From: Streptococcus iniae
Lineage (GTDB): Bacteria; Bacillota; Bacilli; Lactobacillales; Streptococcaceae
Length of the DNA stretch: 64,000 nucleotides
Assembly (NCBI RefSeq): GCF_030732225.1
Contig: NZ_CP132230.1
Location: 586,001-650,000 of the forward strand
Direction of reading: 5' to 3'
Part shown: positions 27,595 to 36,549 of the stretch, one piece after another
Numbering within the stretch: position 1 is the first letter of the stretch
Layout: each line of letters opens with the position of its first letter
The notes under the pieces: generated by a model
Database searches by the model: none
Seen by the model: the letters and a program-made list of their open reading frames with translations, nothing else
What the model was told of the DNA's origin: nothing
Translations under genes and position numbers: made by a program

Positions 27595-29448
27595 ATGACT
27601 TGGATTAAAGAACATAAACGTATTTTAGCAACGGTATCTTGTTTGATTTTGATTTTAATTGGTTTGGCATTATATGCTTCTCAAGCAACTCTTGCATCCT
27701 ATTTTTTTATAACAGCCTTTGTAGTTGGTGGTTATGAATCGGCAAAAACAGGTTTAGAAGAGTTGGCCATCCATAAACATCTCTCGGTAGATGTTTTAAT
27801 GGTTTTAGCAGCAGTTGGTGCTGGTTTTATTGGTTATTGGTTAGAAGGCTCTCTTTTGATTTTTATTTTCTCATTGTCAAGCACCTTGGAAGAATTGGCT
27901 ATGGAAAAAAGTAAAGATGCAATAGCAGCCTTAATGAACCTGACACCAGACACTGCACGTAAATTTAATGCTAATGGAAATCTCGAAGAAGTTGAGACAA
28001 AAAATCTATTGATAGGGGACAAACTTCAAGTCCGAAAAGGTGAGGCTGTACCTATTGATGGCAAGTTGTTGAGTGACTTTGGACAATTTGATGAGTCAAT
28101 GGTTACAGGTGAGCCTATTACAGTGGATAAAGCAAAAGGTGATGACTTAATTGGGGGTACTATTAACAAGGCACAGACAGTTGAAATGCTTGTAACGGTT
28201 GAAAACGAAGACACTTTGTTTGCCAAAATTGTTAATTTAGTAGAATCAGCTCAAACCCAAAAAAGTAAAACAGCAACCTTTATTGAAAATCTTGAAGACA
28301 CTTATGTAAAAATCGTTTTGCTAATGGTTCCAATTTTTATTTTCTTTACCCACTTCATTTTGGGCTGGGAGTGGCTTTCAGCCTTTTATAGAGGAATGAT
28401 TCTCTTAACCGTTGCATCTCCTTGCGCATTGGTTGCTGCTTCAACTCCTGCCAGTCTATCTGCTATTAGCCGTGCGGCTCGTAAAGGATTAGTCATAAAA
28501 GGGGGAGATATCATCGATAATATGGGAGATATCAAAGCAGTTGTCATGGATAAAACGGGTACTCTAACACAAGGAAAACCATCTGTAGTTGATGCCAAGT
28601 ATATAGGTGAAAAAGGACTGGTTGATGCCCTTGTAAAAACAGTAGAAGAAACATCGTCACATCCAATTTCAAAAGCACTTTTAGAATTTACTTCAGAAAC
28701 AGATCGCTTGCTACTTGATTCAATTGATGACATCTCTGGAAAAGGTTTCTTGTTGCAATATAAAGGCCAAGAATGGCGTATAGGTAAGAAATCATTTGTT
28801 TTAGAAGTGGTTGATTCTATTGATAAGGTTGAAGAAGCTATTGAACAATTAGAAAATCAAGGTAAAACACTGGTTTATGTTTCCTGTGACAATAAATTAA
28901 TGGCTTACTTTGCTTTGCTAGATGATATTAAGGCAGAATCTCTAGATGCTATTAATATGTTACATGATCTCGGCATTAAAACAGTTATGCTAACTGGAGA
29001 CCAAGAAAAAACAGCAACCTATGTTGCTGAAAAGCTGGGAATTGATCAGGTGGTAGCAAATTGCATGCCACAAGATAAGCTAGCACGTATCCTAGAGCTC
29101 AAAAAACAATACGGTTGTGTGGCCATGGTTGGTGATGGCATTAATGATGCACCAGCCTTAGCACAGGCCGATGTATCCTATGCAATTGGTACAGGAACAG
29201 ATATTGCTATGGAAAGTGCAGACAGCGTCATTATGGATGACTTGACTAGAATTCCCTATTCTATTAGACTATCCCAAAAAATGAAAGGGATTGTCAAACA
29301 AAATATTATCTTTGCTTTGTCTGTCATTTCCTTGTTGATTCTTGCCAATGTCATGCAAGTGGTTAATTTACCACTAGGGGTAGTTGGGCATGAAGGCTCT
29401 ACAATTCTTGTTATCCTAAATGGTCTACGCCTACTGTCCTTTAAATAG
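27595..29448 (+). CDS. pmtA: P1B-4-type metal efflux ATPase, PmtA type
   Basis: 617-residue membrane ATPase. There is no N-terminal heavy-metal-associated domain. Motifs: TGEP (actuator), SPCALVAAS in the metal-site helix (SPC instead of CPC), DKTGTLTQG (phosphorylated Asp), SSHPIS, GDGINDAPALAQADV, and HEGSTILVILNGLRLL in the last helix. SPC plus HEGST is the P1B-4 signature. The PerR box at its promoter matches S. pyogenes PmtA, which exports ferrous iron and protects from peroxide. The symbol is by family and regulation, not by alignment. Confidence 0.88.
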   Translation: MTWIKEHKRILATVSCLILILIGLALYASQATLASYFFITAFVVGGYESAKTGLEELAIHKHLSVDVLMVLAAVGAGFIGYWLEGSLLIFIFSLSSTLEELAMEKSKDAIAALMNLTPDTARKFNANGNLEEVETKNLLIGDKLQVRKGEAVPIDGKLLSDFGQFDESMVTGEPITVDKAKGDDLIGGTINKAQTVEMLVTVENEDTLFAKIVNLVESAQTQKSKTATFIENLEDTYVKIVLLMVPIFIFFTHFILGWEWLSAFYRGMILLTVASPCALVAASTPASLSAISRAARKGLVIKGGDIIDNMGDIKAVVMDKTGTLTQGKPSVVDAKYIGEKGLVDALVKTVEETSSHPISKALLEFTSETDRLLLDSIDDISGKGFLLQYKGQEWRIGKKSFVLEVVDSIDKVEEAIEQLENQGKTLVYVSCDNKLMAYFALLDDIKAESLDAINMLHDLGIKTVMLTGDQEKTATYVAEKLGIDQVVANCMPQDKLARILELKKQYGCVAMVGDGINDAPALAQADVSYAIGTGTDIAMESADSVIMDDLTRIPYSIRLSQKMKGIVKQNIIFALSVISLLILANVMQVVNLPLGVVGHEGSTILVILNGLRLLSFK

Positions 29449-29457
29449 TGTAAAGGC

Positions 29458-29486
29458 TTGCAATGTCTCAGAAAAGCCGATATACT
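29458..29486 (+). promoter_or_regulatory. Promoter of the small membrane peptide gene
   Basis: TTGCAA (29458-29463), 17-bp spacer, TATACT (29481-29486). Confidence 0.7.
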
Positions 29487-29503
29487 AGAATTAATAATTC
29501 TAG
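29485..29503. promoter_or_regulatory. Palindromic operator candidate
   Basis: CTAGAATTAATAATTCTAG is a perfect 9-1-9 palindrome. It overlaps the last bases of the -10 and the predicted start site. It resembles a Fur-family box but with longer half-sites than the PerR box; the regulator is unknown. Confidence 0.5.
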
Positions 29504-29517
29504 AGGAGAGGGCTATT

Positions 29518-29718
29518 ATGATACATCATGTCGTTTTGGGCCTTGTTATTTTCACAGCAGTCAAAATTGCTTTGATTATGATAATGTCCAATATCTTTTT
29601 ACCTAAAAATGGTAAACAAAAAGCAGCAATTGAAGGTAAAGAATCTGAGCTAAAACCCTCAAAAATTGGCCATTTAAAAGCAGCAGAGAAGTTTAAAAGA
29701 GATTACTTTTTAAAGTAG
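29518..29718 (+). CDS. Small membrane protein, unknown
   Basis: 66-residue protein: one hydrophobic helix (about 5-27, VVLGLVIFTAVKIALIMIMS) and a Lys-rich cytosolic tail. SD GAGGAGAG (29503-29510) fixes the ATG at 29518. It has its own promoter and a palindromic operator candidate. I do not recognise the family. It follows the PerR-controlled metal ATPase, so a link to metal or redox stress is possible but not shown. Its last codons form one arm of the terminator. Confidence 0.65.
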   Translation: MIHHVVLGLVIFTAVKIALIMIMSNIFLPKNGKQKAAIEGKESELKPSKIGHLKAAEKFKRDYFLK

Positions 29719-29729
29719 TCTCTTTTAAA
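29692..29729. terminator. Bidirectional terminator, small peptide gene / pyrD
   Basis: 18-bp stem with one G-T pair (29692-29709 with 29712-29729), 2-nt loop. It covers the end of the small gene and lies 2 bp beyond the pyrD stop on the other strand. Confidence 0.8.
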
Positions 29730-29730
29730 T

Positions 29731-30666
29731 TTAAGTAAGGTACTTGAGTTTTCCTCGGAAATCAGCCAAGCTGTCATACCCTTTTGCAAGCATAATGTTT
29801 TGTAATTCTTTGGTGACCCGATCAAAGATAATGGGACCTTCTTCGTGTAAGGCTGTTCCAATTTGAACCATACTAGCCCCACATAGAATATGTTCAAAGG
29901 CATCTCGCCCATTTTTGACACCTCCCGTTCCAATAATGTGAATAGAAGGATTGAGTCTTTGATAAAAAGCGTGAACATTAGCAAGAGCTGTTGGTTTAAG
30001 GTATTCCCCTCCAATACCACCAAAACCATTTTTGGGTTTGATGGTAACTGTTTCATCATCAATTAGCAATCCATTACCTATCGAATTCACACAGTTAACA
30101 AAGGTTAGCGGGAAGTGATTAAAAATAGCAGCAGCTTGGTCAAAATGAACAATATCAAAGTAGGGTGGTAATTTTAGTCCTAGAGGTTTTTTGAAATAAG
30201 TGAAAATCTCTGATAATACTTTTTTTGTGGTATCAAAATCATAAGCCATTTGGGGCTTGCCAGGAAGGTTTGGACAAGACAGATTGAGTTCGACTAGACC
30301 ACGATAATTAGAATCTTGAACTTTTTTTAAGATATGATGAGTATCGTCAAGACTTAGACCAATCACTGACAAGAAGTGATTGGTACTGGTGGTGTTTTTA
30401 TCTAATTCAAGTAAAAAGTCAAGGTAGTATTCATAACCAAAGTTTGGAAGTCCCATTGCATTAATAGAGCCCAATGGACTTTTTAGATACCTTGGTTCCG
30501 GATTACCTTTTCTAGGCGTTAGCGTTCCAGTTTTAGTCACAAAACAAGCAGCCTTAGATGCTTGAATGGCAAGTAATTCCTCTTTTGTCATGCAATAGAT
30601 ACCAGCAGCGTTCATTAGACAATTATCAAAGTGAAATGAACCAATTGTTGTAGCAGTTGAGACCAT
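29731..30666 (-). CDS. pyrD: Dihydroorotate dehydrogenase, class 1A
   Basis: 311-residue FMN enzyme of pyrimidine synthesis. [12 protein letters not shown] (catalytic Cys and FMN/substrate loop), KLPPYFD and [14 protein letters not shown] fit the class 1A, fumarate-dependent, soluble type. I chose the ATG at 30666 because GGAGG lies 4 nt upstream; a longer frame lacks an SD. Minus strand, single gene. Confidence 0.95.
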   Translation of the reverse strand: MVSTATTIGSFHFDNCLMNAAGIYCMTKEELLAIQASKAACFVTKTGTLTPRKGNPEPRYLKSPLGSINAMGLPNFGYEYYLDFLLELDKNTTSTNHFLSVIGLSLDDTHHILKKVQDSNYRGLVELNLSCPNLPGKPQMAYDFDTTKKVLSEIFTYFKKPLGLKLPPYFDIVHFDQAAAIFNHFPLTFVNCVNSIGNGLLIDDETVTIKPKNGFGGIGGEYLKPTALANVHAFYQRLNPSIHIIGTGGVKNGRDAFEHILCGASMVQIGTALHEEGPIIFDRVTKELQNIMLAKGYDSLADFRGKLKYLT

Positions 30667-30897
30667 AAAACCTCCTAAAGTTGGCAAATTTTTTCTATTC
30701 TATCATTTGGCTTTTACAAAGGCAAGTGAATTCCTAAGAAAATAAAAAATGTATGTTAATGATAACTTTTCAAACTTTTCATGAGAATGACTAAGGTCTT
30801 TCAAAATATACAGGAATATACTAGCTTTTTTAGTCTATTTTTTGTAAAATAGAGAGGAAAAAGGTTTAAAACCTTTAATAAAAGGAGATATTAACTA

Positions 30898-31593
30898 ATG
30901 GTAAAATTGGTTTTCGCTCGCCACGGTGAGTCAGAATGGAACAAAGCTAATCTTTTTACTGGTTGGGCAGACGTTGACCTTTCAGAAAAAGGAACTCAAC
31001 AAGCTATTGATGCTGGTAAATTAATTAAAGAAGCTGGTATTGAATTTGATTTAGCCTTCACTTCAGTTCTTAAACGTGCAATTAAAACAACAAATCTTGC
31101 ACTTGAATACTCAGATCAACTTTGGGTACCAACTGAAAAATCATGGCGTTTAAACGAACGTCATTATGGTGGTTTAACAGGTAAAAACAAAGCAGAAGCT
31201 GCAGCAGAATTTGGTGATGATCAAGTTCACATCTGGCGTCGTTCATACGATGTATTGCCTCCAAATATGGCTAAAGATGATGAGCATTCAGCACATACTG
31301 ACCGTCGTTACGCTCACCTTGATAACTCAGTTATTCCTGATGCAGAAAACTTAAAAGTTACTTTAGAGCGTGCCTTACCTTTTTGGGAAGATAAAATTGC
31401 ACCAGCTTTAGTTGATGGTAAAAATGTTTTTGTTGGCGCACATGGAAACTCAATTCGTGCCCTTGTTAAGCACATCAAACAATTATCAGATGACGAAATC
31501 ATGGACGTTGAAATTCCAAATTTCCCACCATTAGTTTTCGAATTTGATGAAAAATTGAATCTTACTGCTGAATATTACCTAGGTGGTGAATAA
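30898..31593 (+). CDS. gpmA: 2,3-bisphosphoglycerate-dependent phosphoglycerate mutase
   Basis: 231-residue glycolytic enzyme. Phosphohistidine motif [20 protein letters not shown] (4-23, His in RHGE), [14 protein letters not shown], and the second catalytic His in [23 protein letters not shown] precedes the ATG. Single gene with a strong terminator; codon use is strongly biased as expected for an abundant enzyme. Confidence 0.97.
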   Translation: MVKLVFARHGESEWNKANLFTGWADVDLSEKGTQQAIDAGKLIKEAGIEFDLAFTSVLKRAIKTTNLALEYSDQLWVPTEKSWRLNERHYGGLTGKNKAEAAAEFGDDQVHIWRRSYDVLPPNMAKDDEHSAHTDRRYAHLDNSVIPDAENLKVTLERALPFWEDKIAPALVDGKNVFVGAHGNSIRALVKHIKQLSDDEIMDVEIPNFPPLVFEFDEKLNLTAEYYLGGE

Positions 31594-31599
31594 TACGAT

Positions 31600-31623
31600 A
31601 ATCAGGCTACGGCCTGATTTTTT
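31600..31623 (+). terminator. Terminator of gpmA
   Basis: AATCAGGC (31600-31607) pairs with GCCTGATT (31612-31619), then a T-run. Confidence 0.85.
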
Positions 31624-31630
31624 CTTCTTT

Positions 31631-31668
31631 TTCTTACCTGGTTTTTTATGATATGATAGTGGTAAGAA
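31631..31668. promoter_or_regulatory. niaR promoter region with inverted repeat
   Basis: Extended -10 TG-A-TATGAT (31649-31657) lies between perfect 8-bp inverted repeats TTCTTACC (31631-31638) and GGTAAGAA (31661-31668). The repeat could be an operator; the binding protein is unknown. Confidence 0.45.
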
Positions 31669-31688
31669 AATGCTAGGAAAGGATATTA

Positions 31689-32201
31689 ATGAAAGCTAAG
31701 GACCGTAGAAAAGAAATTTTAGAGAAGCTAACGGTTAGTCAAGAGACCTTATCGGCCTCACAATTGGCTAAAGTGTTTGATGTCAGTAGACAAGTCATTG
31801 TAGGAGACATTGCTTTATTGCGGGCGCAGGGAGCAGATATTCTATCTACGCCAAAAGGGTATATGATAAGAGAAATTGTTGCCAGCCACTACTATTCGGG
31901 TAGAATAGTTTGTAAGCACTCTCCGGAAGAGACTTACCAGGAGCTCTCAATTATTCTTGAGCAAGGCGGACAAATTCTTACTGTTGAAATTGACCATCCT
32001 GTCTATGGCATGTTAACAGCGCCATTGAATATCAAAAATGAAGATGACATTGCTCTTTTTTTAGAGGCTATAAAGGACTCTAAAGGCCATTTTCTATCAT
32101 CTTTGACAGAAGGACTTCATAGTCATTTGATTGCTTGTCCAAGTCTTGCTGATTTTGAACGGATAAAAGAAGCACTAAGCAAGGCCCATATTTTATACTA
32201 G
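31689..32201 (+). CDS. niaR: NiaR (YrxA-type) niacin-responsive repressor
   Basis: 170-residue repressor: N-terminal HTH_11 domain (about 1-60, SASQLAKVFDVSRQVIVGDI) and C-terminal 3H ligand domain (about 70-168) with conserved His in the segments CKHSPEETY, EIDHPVYG and GLHSHLIACPS, thought to bind metal and niacin. SD GGAAAGGA precedes the ATG. The next gene, niaX, is the expected target. Confidence 0.9.
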   Translation: MKAKDRRKEILEKLTVSQETLSASQLAKVFDVSRQVIVGDIALLRAQGADILSTPKGYMIREIVASHYYSGRIVCKHSPEETYQELSIILEQGGQILTVEIDHPVYGMLTAPLNIKNEDDIALFLEAIKDSKGHFLSSLTEGLHSHLIACPSLADFERIKEALSKAHILY

Positions 32202-32207
32202 ATTTAA

Positions 32208-32252
32208 AAAAAAATACTTACAGGTGTCTTGACACTTGTAAGTATTTTTTTT
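32208..32252. promoter_or_regulatory. NiaR operator and niaX promoter -35 palindrome
   Basis: A 17-bp near-perfect inverted repeat (32212-32228 with 32231-32247) with TGTC-TT-GACA at its centre. TTGACA (32229-32234) in the centre is also the -35 of a promoter with TATGAT at 32252-32257 (17-bp spacer). The centre fits my memory of the Firmicute NiaR site. The RNA of niaR read-through would also form a hairpin with a following T-run, so it may terminate niaR as well. Confidence 0.75.
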
Positions 32253-32257
32253 ATGAT
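32229..32257 (+). promoter_or_regulatory. niaX promoter
   Basis: TTGACA (32229-32234), 17-bp spacer, TATGAT (32252-32257), -35 embedded in the palindrome. Confidence 0.75.
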
Positions 32258-32277
32258 TAATAATTGAAGGAGACATT

Positions 32278-32808
32278 ATGACGCAAAAAAATACAAAAAA
32301 AATCGCATACGCTTCAATTTTAACGGCTTTTGGAATTTTAATTCCAATGATAATGCCGGTGAAAATCATTATTGGTCCAGCTTCTTTTACCTTAGCTAGT
32401 CATGTCCCCTTATTTTTAGCAACCTTTATATCTGTTCCTGTTGCTATTTTTGTTGGGTTTGGGACAACTTTAGGCTTCTTTATGGCAGGATTTCCTATTG
32501 TTATTGTGATGCGTGCTTTGTCGCAAATTATTTTTGCGTTCATCGCGAGTATCATTCTTAAAAAAAGTCCTCAGTGGATTGAACAGCCTCTTAAAACCTT
32601 TATTTTTGGCTTATTGATTAACCTGATTCATGGTTTGGGTGAGCTGATTGCAGTTTACCTCATGACGTCACCAGCTGGAGGTGATCCGAAGTATCTCTTA
32701 TCACTAGTTCTTCTAGTTGGTGTCGGAACAGTTATTCATGGTCTAGTGGATTTCTATTTAGCTCTTTTCCTATGGAAATCCTTGCTTAAGGCAAATCTTC
32801 TAAAGTAA
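32278..32808 (+). CDS. niaX: Niacin ECF-transporter S component NiaX
   Basis: 176-residue substrate-binding membrane subunit with about six helices. It works with the shared EcfAA'T module, not present here. The N-terminus KKIAYASILTAFGILIPMIM is typical of ECF S components. Assignment to NiaX rests on family resemblance and the adjacent niaR plus the operator between them. SD GAAGGAG precedes the ATG. Confidence 0.87.
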   Translation: MTQKNTKKIAYASILTAFGILIPMIMPVKIIIGPASFTLASHVPLFLATFISVPVAIFVGFGTTLGFFMAGFPIVIVMRALSQIIFAFIASIILKKSPQWIEQPLKTFIFGLLINLIHGLGELIAVYLMTSPAGGDPKYLLSLVLLVGVGTVIHGLVDFYLALFLWKSLLKANLLK

Positions 32809-32843
32809 GTTCATCTAAATTCTGAAATCTTCTCTGAAAGTGC

Positions 32844-32871
32844 TTGCATTTTTTCTAAAAATTGCTATACT
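32844..32871 (+). promoter_or_regulatory. Promoter of the formate/nitrite transporter gene
   Basis: TTGCAT (32844-32849), 16-bp spacer, TATACT (32866-32871) with TG at 32863-32864. Confidence 0.7.
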
Positions 32872-32911
32872 AGTTAATGCATTTGTGAATCACGTAACAT
32901 TAGGAGTTAAT

Positions 32912-33685
32912 ATGAAAAGTCCAGAAAATATTTTAGAAACAACGATTGCAATTGGTCACCACAAGATTGAAAAAAGCTTTCTTGCTAAGGCTATTTTAGG
33001 ATTTATTGGTGGTGCCATGATTAGTCTTGGCTATCTCTTGTATGTCAGGATTGCGGCGAGTGCTTTAGAAAGCTTTGGAGCCTTTTCAAGTATTTTAGGG
33101 GCAGCAGCTTTTCCAATTGGTTTAATCATTATTCTGATGGCTGGTGGTGAGCTAATTACAGGTAATATGATGGCTGTGTCGGCAAGTTTTTTTGCTAAAA
33201 AAGTTACCTTATCTGACTTAGTTAAAAACTGGTTAGTTGTTACGCTATTTAATGTCATTGGCGCTATTTTTGTAGCCTTTGTGTTTGGGCATTTTTTAGG
33301 ATTAACCTCAGCAGGTATTTTCAAACAAGAAGTCATCGAAGTAGCACATGCTAAAATTGCAGCTAGTCCTATGCAAGCTTTTGTTTCAGGTATAGGGTGT
33401 AATTGGTTTGTTGGTTTAGCCTTATGGTTAAATTATGGTGCAGGTGATGCCTCAGGTAAAATTTTAGGCATTTGGTTCCCAGTAATGACGTTTGTAGCTT
33501 TAGGCTTTCAGCATAGTGTGGCTAATGCCTTTATTATTCCAGCAGCTATTTTTGAATCAGCAGCTACTTGGATGCAATTTTTAAGTAACTTTACCTTTGT
33601 TTACCTTGGAAATATTGTTGGTGGCGCTATCTTTGTTAGTCTCTTTTACTACAAAGCATTCCATCATCCAAAAGAAGGTCATTAA
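32912..33685 (+). CDS. Formate/nitrite transporter family channel
   Basis: 257-residue FNT-family membrane channel with six predicted helices. Family features: LIIILMAGGELITGNMM (about 68-84), CNWFVGLALWLNYG (about 158-171), and AFIIPAAIF. Likely exports formate made by pyruvate formate-lyase; nitrite or hydrosulfide is possible. I chose the ATG at 32912 with SD TAGGAG; a longer frame lies upstream of the promoter. Followed by a terminator. Confidence 0.9.
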   Translation: MKSPENILETTIAIGHHKIEKSFLAKAILGFIGGAMISLGYLLYVRIAASALESFGAFSSILGAAAFPIGLIIILMAGGELITGNMMAVSASFFAKKVTLSDLVKNWLVVTLFNVIGAIFVAFVFGHFLGLTSAGIFKQEVIEVAHAKIAASPMQAFVSGIGCNWFVGLALWLNYGAGDASGKILGIWFPVMTFVALGFQHSVANAFIIPAAIFESAATWMQFLSNFTFVYLGNIVGGAIFVSLFYYKAFHHPKEGH

Positions 33686-33709
33686 TCTAAACATATGAAA
33701 AAAATGATG

Positions 33710-33740
33710 AGGTTGAGAAGATTATTCTCAGCCTTATTTT
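33710..33740 (+). terminator. Terminator of the FNT gene
   Basis: AGGTTGAGAA (33710-33719) pairs with TTCTCAGCCT (33725-33734), then T-rich. Confidence 0.75.
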
Positions 33741-33749
33741 TATAAATTA

Positions 33750-33758
33750 TGATAAAAT
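33750..33758 (+). promoter_or_regulatory. Promoter of pbp2b-recR
   Basis: Extended -10 TG-A-TAAAAT (33750-33758). The predicted start near 33765 leaves only about 14 nt before the first ATG. Confidence 0.55.
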
Positions 33759-33778
33759 AGGAAGCGAAGTTTAAAAAA

Positions 33779-35863
33779 ATGGAGGGCATCGTCATCAGTT
33801 TCAATCACGAAAATCGCAAACAAAACAAGAAAAATCCATCCATTCATTTGCGTATCCACCTCTTATTTTTGATTATTGTCCTTCTGTTTACAAGTTTGAT
33901 TTTTCGCCTAGCCTATATGCAAATTCGTAACAAGAGTTTTTACGATGCTAAACTCAAAGCAACAACTGTTTATAAAGTGAAAAGCTCTAAGCCTAGAGGC
34001 CTTATTTTTGACCATAGCGGTAAAGTTATTGTTGCTAATGACATTAAAGATGTTGTCTCATTTACACGAAACCCAAAAGTTTCTGCGAAAGACATCAAGA
34101 CTTTGGCAAAACGTTTATCCGACTATGTCACTTTCTCTGATAATAAGGTTTCACAAAGAGCTAAGAAGGATTATTATTTGGCTGATCCAGAGGTCTATGC
34201 CAAAGTTGTTACAAAACTCCCTAAAAAGAAAAAATTTGATTCTTATGGCAATCGCCTGACCGAAGCTAAAGTTTATCAAAATGCAATAGATAGCATTAAA
34301 GAAAGTGATCTCACTTATTCCCCTCAAGAAGTAAAACGTATTGCTATTTTTAATCAGATGAACGCAACGGCAGCTTTTTATACCGTTACCCTTAAAACAA
34401 AAGCTTTATCTGACCAAGAAATTGCCTATGTCATTGCTAATCAGTCAAAGCTGCCAGGGATTTCAGTAAGCACTGATTGGAACCGTAAGATTGAAGAGAC
34501 AAGCTTAGCTTCTATTATTGGGAAAGTATCTAGCCGCGAAGCAGGCTTGCCTCAAGAAGAAGCGCATGCTTATCTCAAAAAGGGCTATTCCTTAGATGAT
34601 CGTGTTGGGACGTCTTATTTGGAAAAAAGCTACGAAAATGAGCTTCAGGGTCGTCATGAAACACGTGACATTAAAACAGATAAAAATGGGAAAATCATTT
34701 CTGACAAGATTACAGATAAAGGTGAAAATGGTAAAAATTTGAAATTAACCATTTCCAGTGATTTTCAAAAAGACGTTAATGCTATTGTCAAAAATCACTA
34801 TCAAACAGAGATATCTCAAGGTTTGGCGAATTACTCTGAGGGAATCTATGCTCTTGCAATGAATCCTAAAACGGGTGCTATTTTAGCAATGTCAGGTTTA
34901 AGTCGAGATACTGAAAGTGGAGCTTTGCAAGATAATGCACTTGGCACTTTTACAAATGTCTTTACGCCAGGATCTGTTGTCAAAGGTGCCACCCTTGCTG
35001 CTGGATGGCAATCTTCTGTGATTTCAGGAAACCAAGTTTTAATTGACCAGCCCATTCAGTTTGGAAATTCAAAACCTATTAACTCTTGGTTTACATCAGG
35101 TCAACAAGCCATTTCAGCTATTCAAGCACTGGAATATTCATCAAATACGTACATGGTGCAAGTTGCTCTGAAAATGATGGGACAGGATTATCATGTTGGT
35201 ATGTCCTTAACCACAGATGGTATGAAATCAGCCATGGAACGCTTGCGATCAACCTATGCAGAATTTGGACTTGGAACTGCCACAGGCATTGATCTTTCAG
35301 GAGAATCCCAAGGCTTTATTACTAATGACTACACAGTTTCAAATGTCGTAACGGAATCTTTTGGTCAGTTTGATAACTACACAACATTACAATTGGCCCA
35401 ATATGTTTCAACCATTGCTAACAAGGGAAATCGTATGGCCCCTCATCTTGTCGAAGGGATTTATGATGCAGATGACAAGAAAGGGCTTGGGAGATTAAAT
35501 CATCTTATTGAACCCAAAGCACTTAATAAAGTATCTATTTCAGATGAACAACTGTCTATCATTCAAGATGGTTTTTATCAGGTAGTTAATAGTGCTAGCC
35601 CTTATGCTACAGGTAAAGGCTTGGCAGGTTCTGCAACGCCTATCAGTGCCAAAACAGGTACTGCTGAAACCTATGCAAAAGATAGCAATGGCCGTACGGT
35701 TGAAACTTTCAATTTAAATGTAGTGGCTTATGGACCAAGCAGTGATCCTCAAGTTGCTGTTGCAGTCATGTACCCGCATGCTAGTGACCCATTAGCCAAG
35801 ACACATCAATATATTGCTAAGGATATTATTAATCTTTACATGACAAAATATGCAAATCAATAA
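33779..35863 (+). CDS. pbp2b: Penicillin-binding protein 2B
   Basis: 694-residue class B transpeptidase of septal and peripheral wall synthesis. Membrane anchor at about 24-46 ([20 protein letters not shown]), dimerisation domain, then the transpeptidase domain with SVVK (PGSVVKG, catalytic Ser about residue 401), SSN (YSSNTY) and KTG (AKTGTAE). The start at 33779 has no well-placed SD, while a perfect GGAGG lies just after that ATG (33780-33784), so the true start is uncertain. recR follows after 11 bp. Confidence 0.95.
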   Translation: MEGIVISFNHENRKQNKKNPSIHLRIHLLFLIIVLLFTSLIFRLAYMQIRNKSFYDAKLKATTVYKVKSSKPRGLIFDHSGKVIVANDIKDVVSFTRNPKVSAKDIKTLAKRLSDYVTFSDNKVSQRAKKDYYLADPEVYAKVVTKLPKKKKFDSYGNRLTEAKVYQNAIDSIKESDLTYSPQEVKRIAIFNQMNATAAFYTVTLKTKALSDQEIAYVIANQSKLPGISVSTDWNRKIEETSLASIIGKVSSREAGLPQEEAHAYLKKGYSLDDRVGTSYLEKSYENELQGRHETRDIKTDKNGKIISDKITDKGENGKNLKLTISSDFQKDVNAIVKNHYQTEISQGLANYSEGIYALAMNPKTGAILAMSGLSRDTESGALQDNALGTFTNVFTPGSVVKGATLAAGWQSSVISGNQVLIDQPIQFGNSKPINSWFTSGQQAISAIQALEYSSNTYMVQVALKMMGQDYHVGMSLTTDGMKSAMERLRSTYAEFGLGTATGIDLSGESQGFITNDYTVSNVVTESFGQFDNYTTLQLAQYVSTIANKGNRMAPHLVEGIYDADDKKGLGRLNHLIEPKALNKVSISDEQLSIIQDGFYQVVNSASPYATGKGLAGSATPISAKTGTAETYAKDSNGRTVETFNLNVVAYGPSSDPQVAVAVMYPHASDPLAKTHQYIAKDIINLYMTKYANQ

Positions 35864-35874
35864 AGGAGCTAAGC

Positions 35875-36471
35875 GTGCTTTATCCAACCCCAATTGCAAA
35901 ATTAATAGAAAGTTACTCTAAACTCCCAGGTATCGGTGTAAAAACAGCGACCCGTTTAGCCTTTTATACTATCGGAATGAGTGACGAAGATGTTAATGAT
36001 TTTGCCAAAAATCTCTTATCTGCAAAACGTGAATTAACCTATTGTACTATTTGTGGGAATCTTACAGATGAAGACCCTTGTTCTATTTGCATAGATCCAA
36101 ATAGAGACAAAAGTCTTATCTTAGTTGTTGAAGAGTCAAAAGATGTTTCAGCGATGGAAAAGATTCAAGAGTATCATGGCTTTTATCATGTTTTGCACGG
36201 CTTAATTTCACCGATGAATGGTGTCGGTCCAGATGATATTAACTTAAAAACCTTGATTACTAGATTAATGGATAGTGACGTTAATGAAGTCATTGTTGCA
36301 ACCAATGCAACAGCTGATGGTGAAGCAACCTCTATGTATATCTCGCGTGTCTTAAAGCCTGCAGGGATTAAAGTCACACGCCTTGCGCGCGGATTAGCCG
36401 TTGGCTCAGACATTGAATACGCAGATGAAGTGACCTTGCTTCGGGCAATTGAGAATCGAACAGAATTATAG
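35875..36471 (+). CDS. recR: Recombination mediator RecR
   Basis: 198-residue recombination protein that works with RecF/RecO to load RecA. N-terminal helix-hairpin-helix ([17 protein letters not shown]), four-Cys zinc site ([16 protein letters not shown], about 54-69) and a Toprim domain ([15 protein letters not shown] onward). GTG start with SD AAGGAG. Co-transcribed with pbp2b, the usual streptococcal pair. Confidence 0.97.
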   Translation: MLYPTPIAKLIESYSKLPGIGVKTATRLAFYTIGMSDEDVNDFAKNLLSAKRELTYCTICGNLTDEDPCSICIDPNRDKSLILVVEESKDVSAMEKIQEYHGFYHVLHGLISPMNGVGPDDINLKTLITRLMDSDVNEVIVATNATADGEATSMYISRVLKPAGIKVTRLARGLAVGSDIEYADEVTLLRAIENRTEL

Positions 36472-36488
36472 TAGTGCTTAAAATGATT

Positions 36489-36517
36489 TTGAAAAGTATT
36501 CTTATTTTTGCTATAAT
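36489..36517 (+). promoter_or_regulatory. Promoter of ddl
   Basis: TTGAAA (36489-36494), 17-bp spacer, TATAAT (36512-36517). Confidence 0.75.
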
Positions 36518-36549
36518 CTAATAAAAATTCAATTCAGATAGGAAAAAAA

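Noticed and set aside
29485..29503. Second PerR box
   Set aside because: Half-sites and spacing do not fit the 7-1-7 PerR pattern; kept only as an unknown operator candidate.
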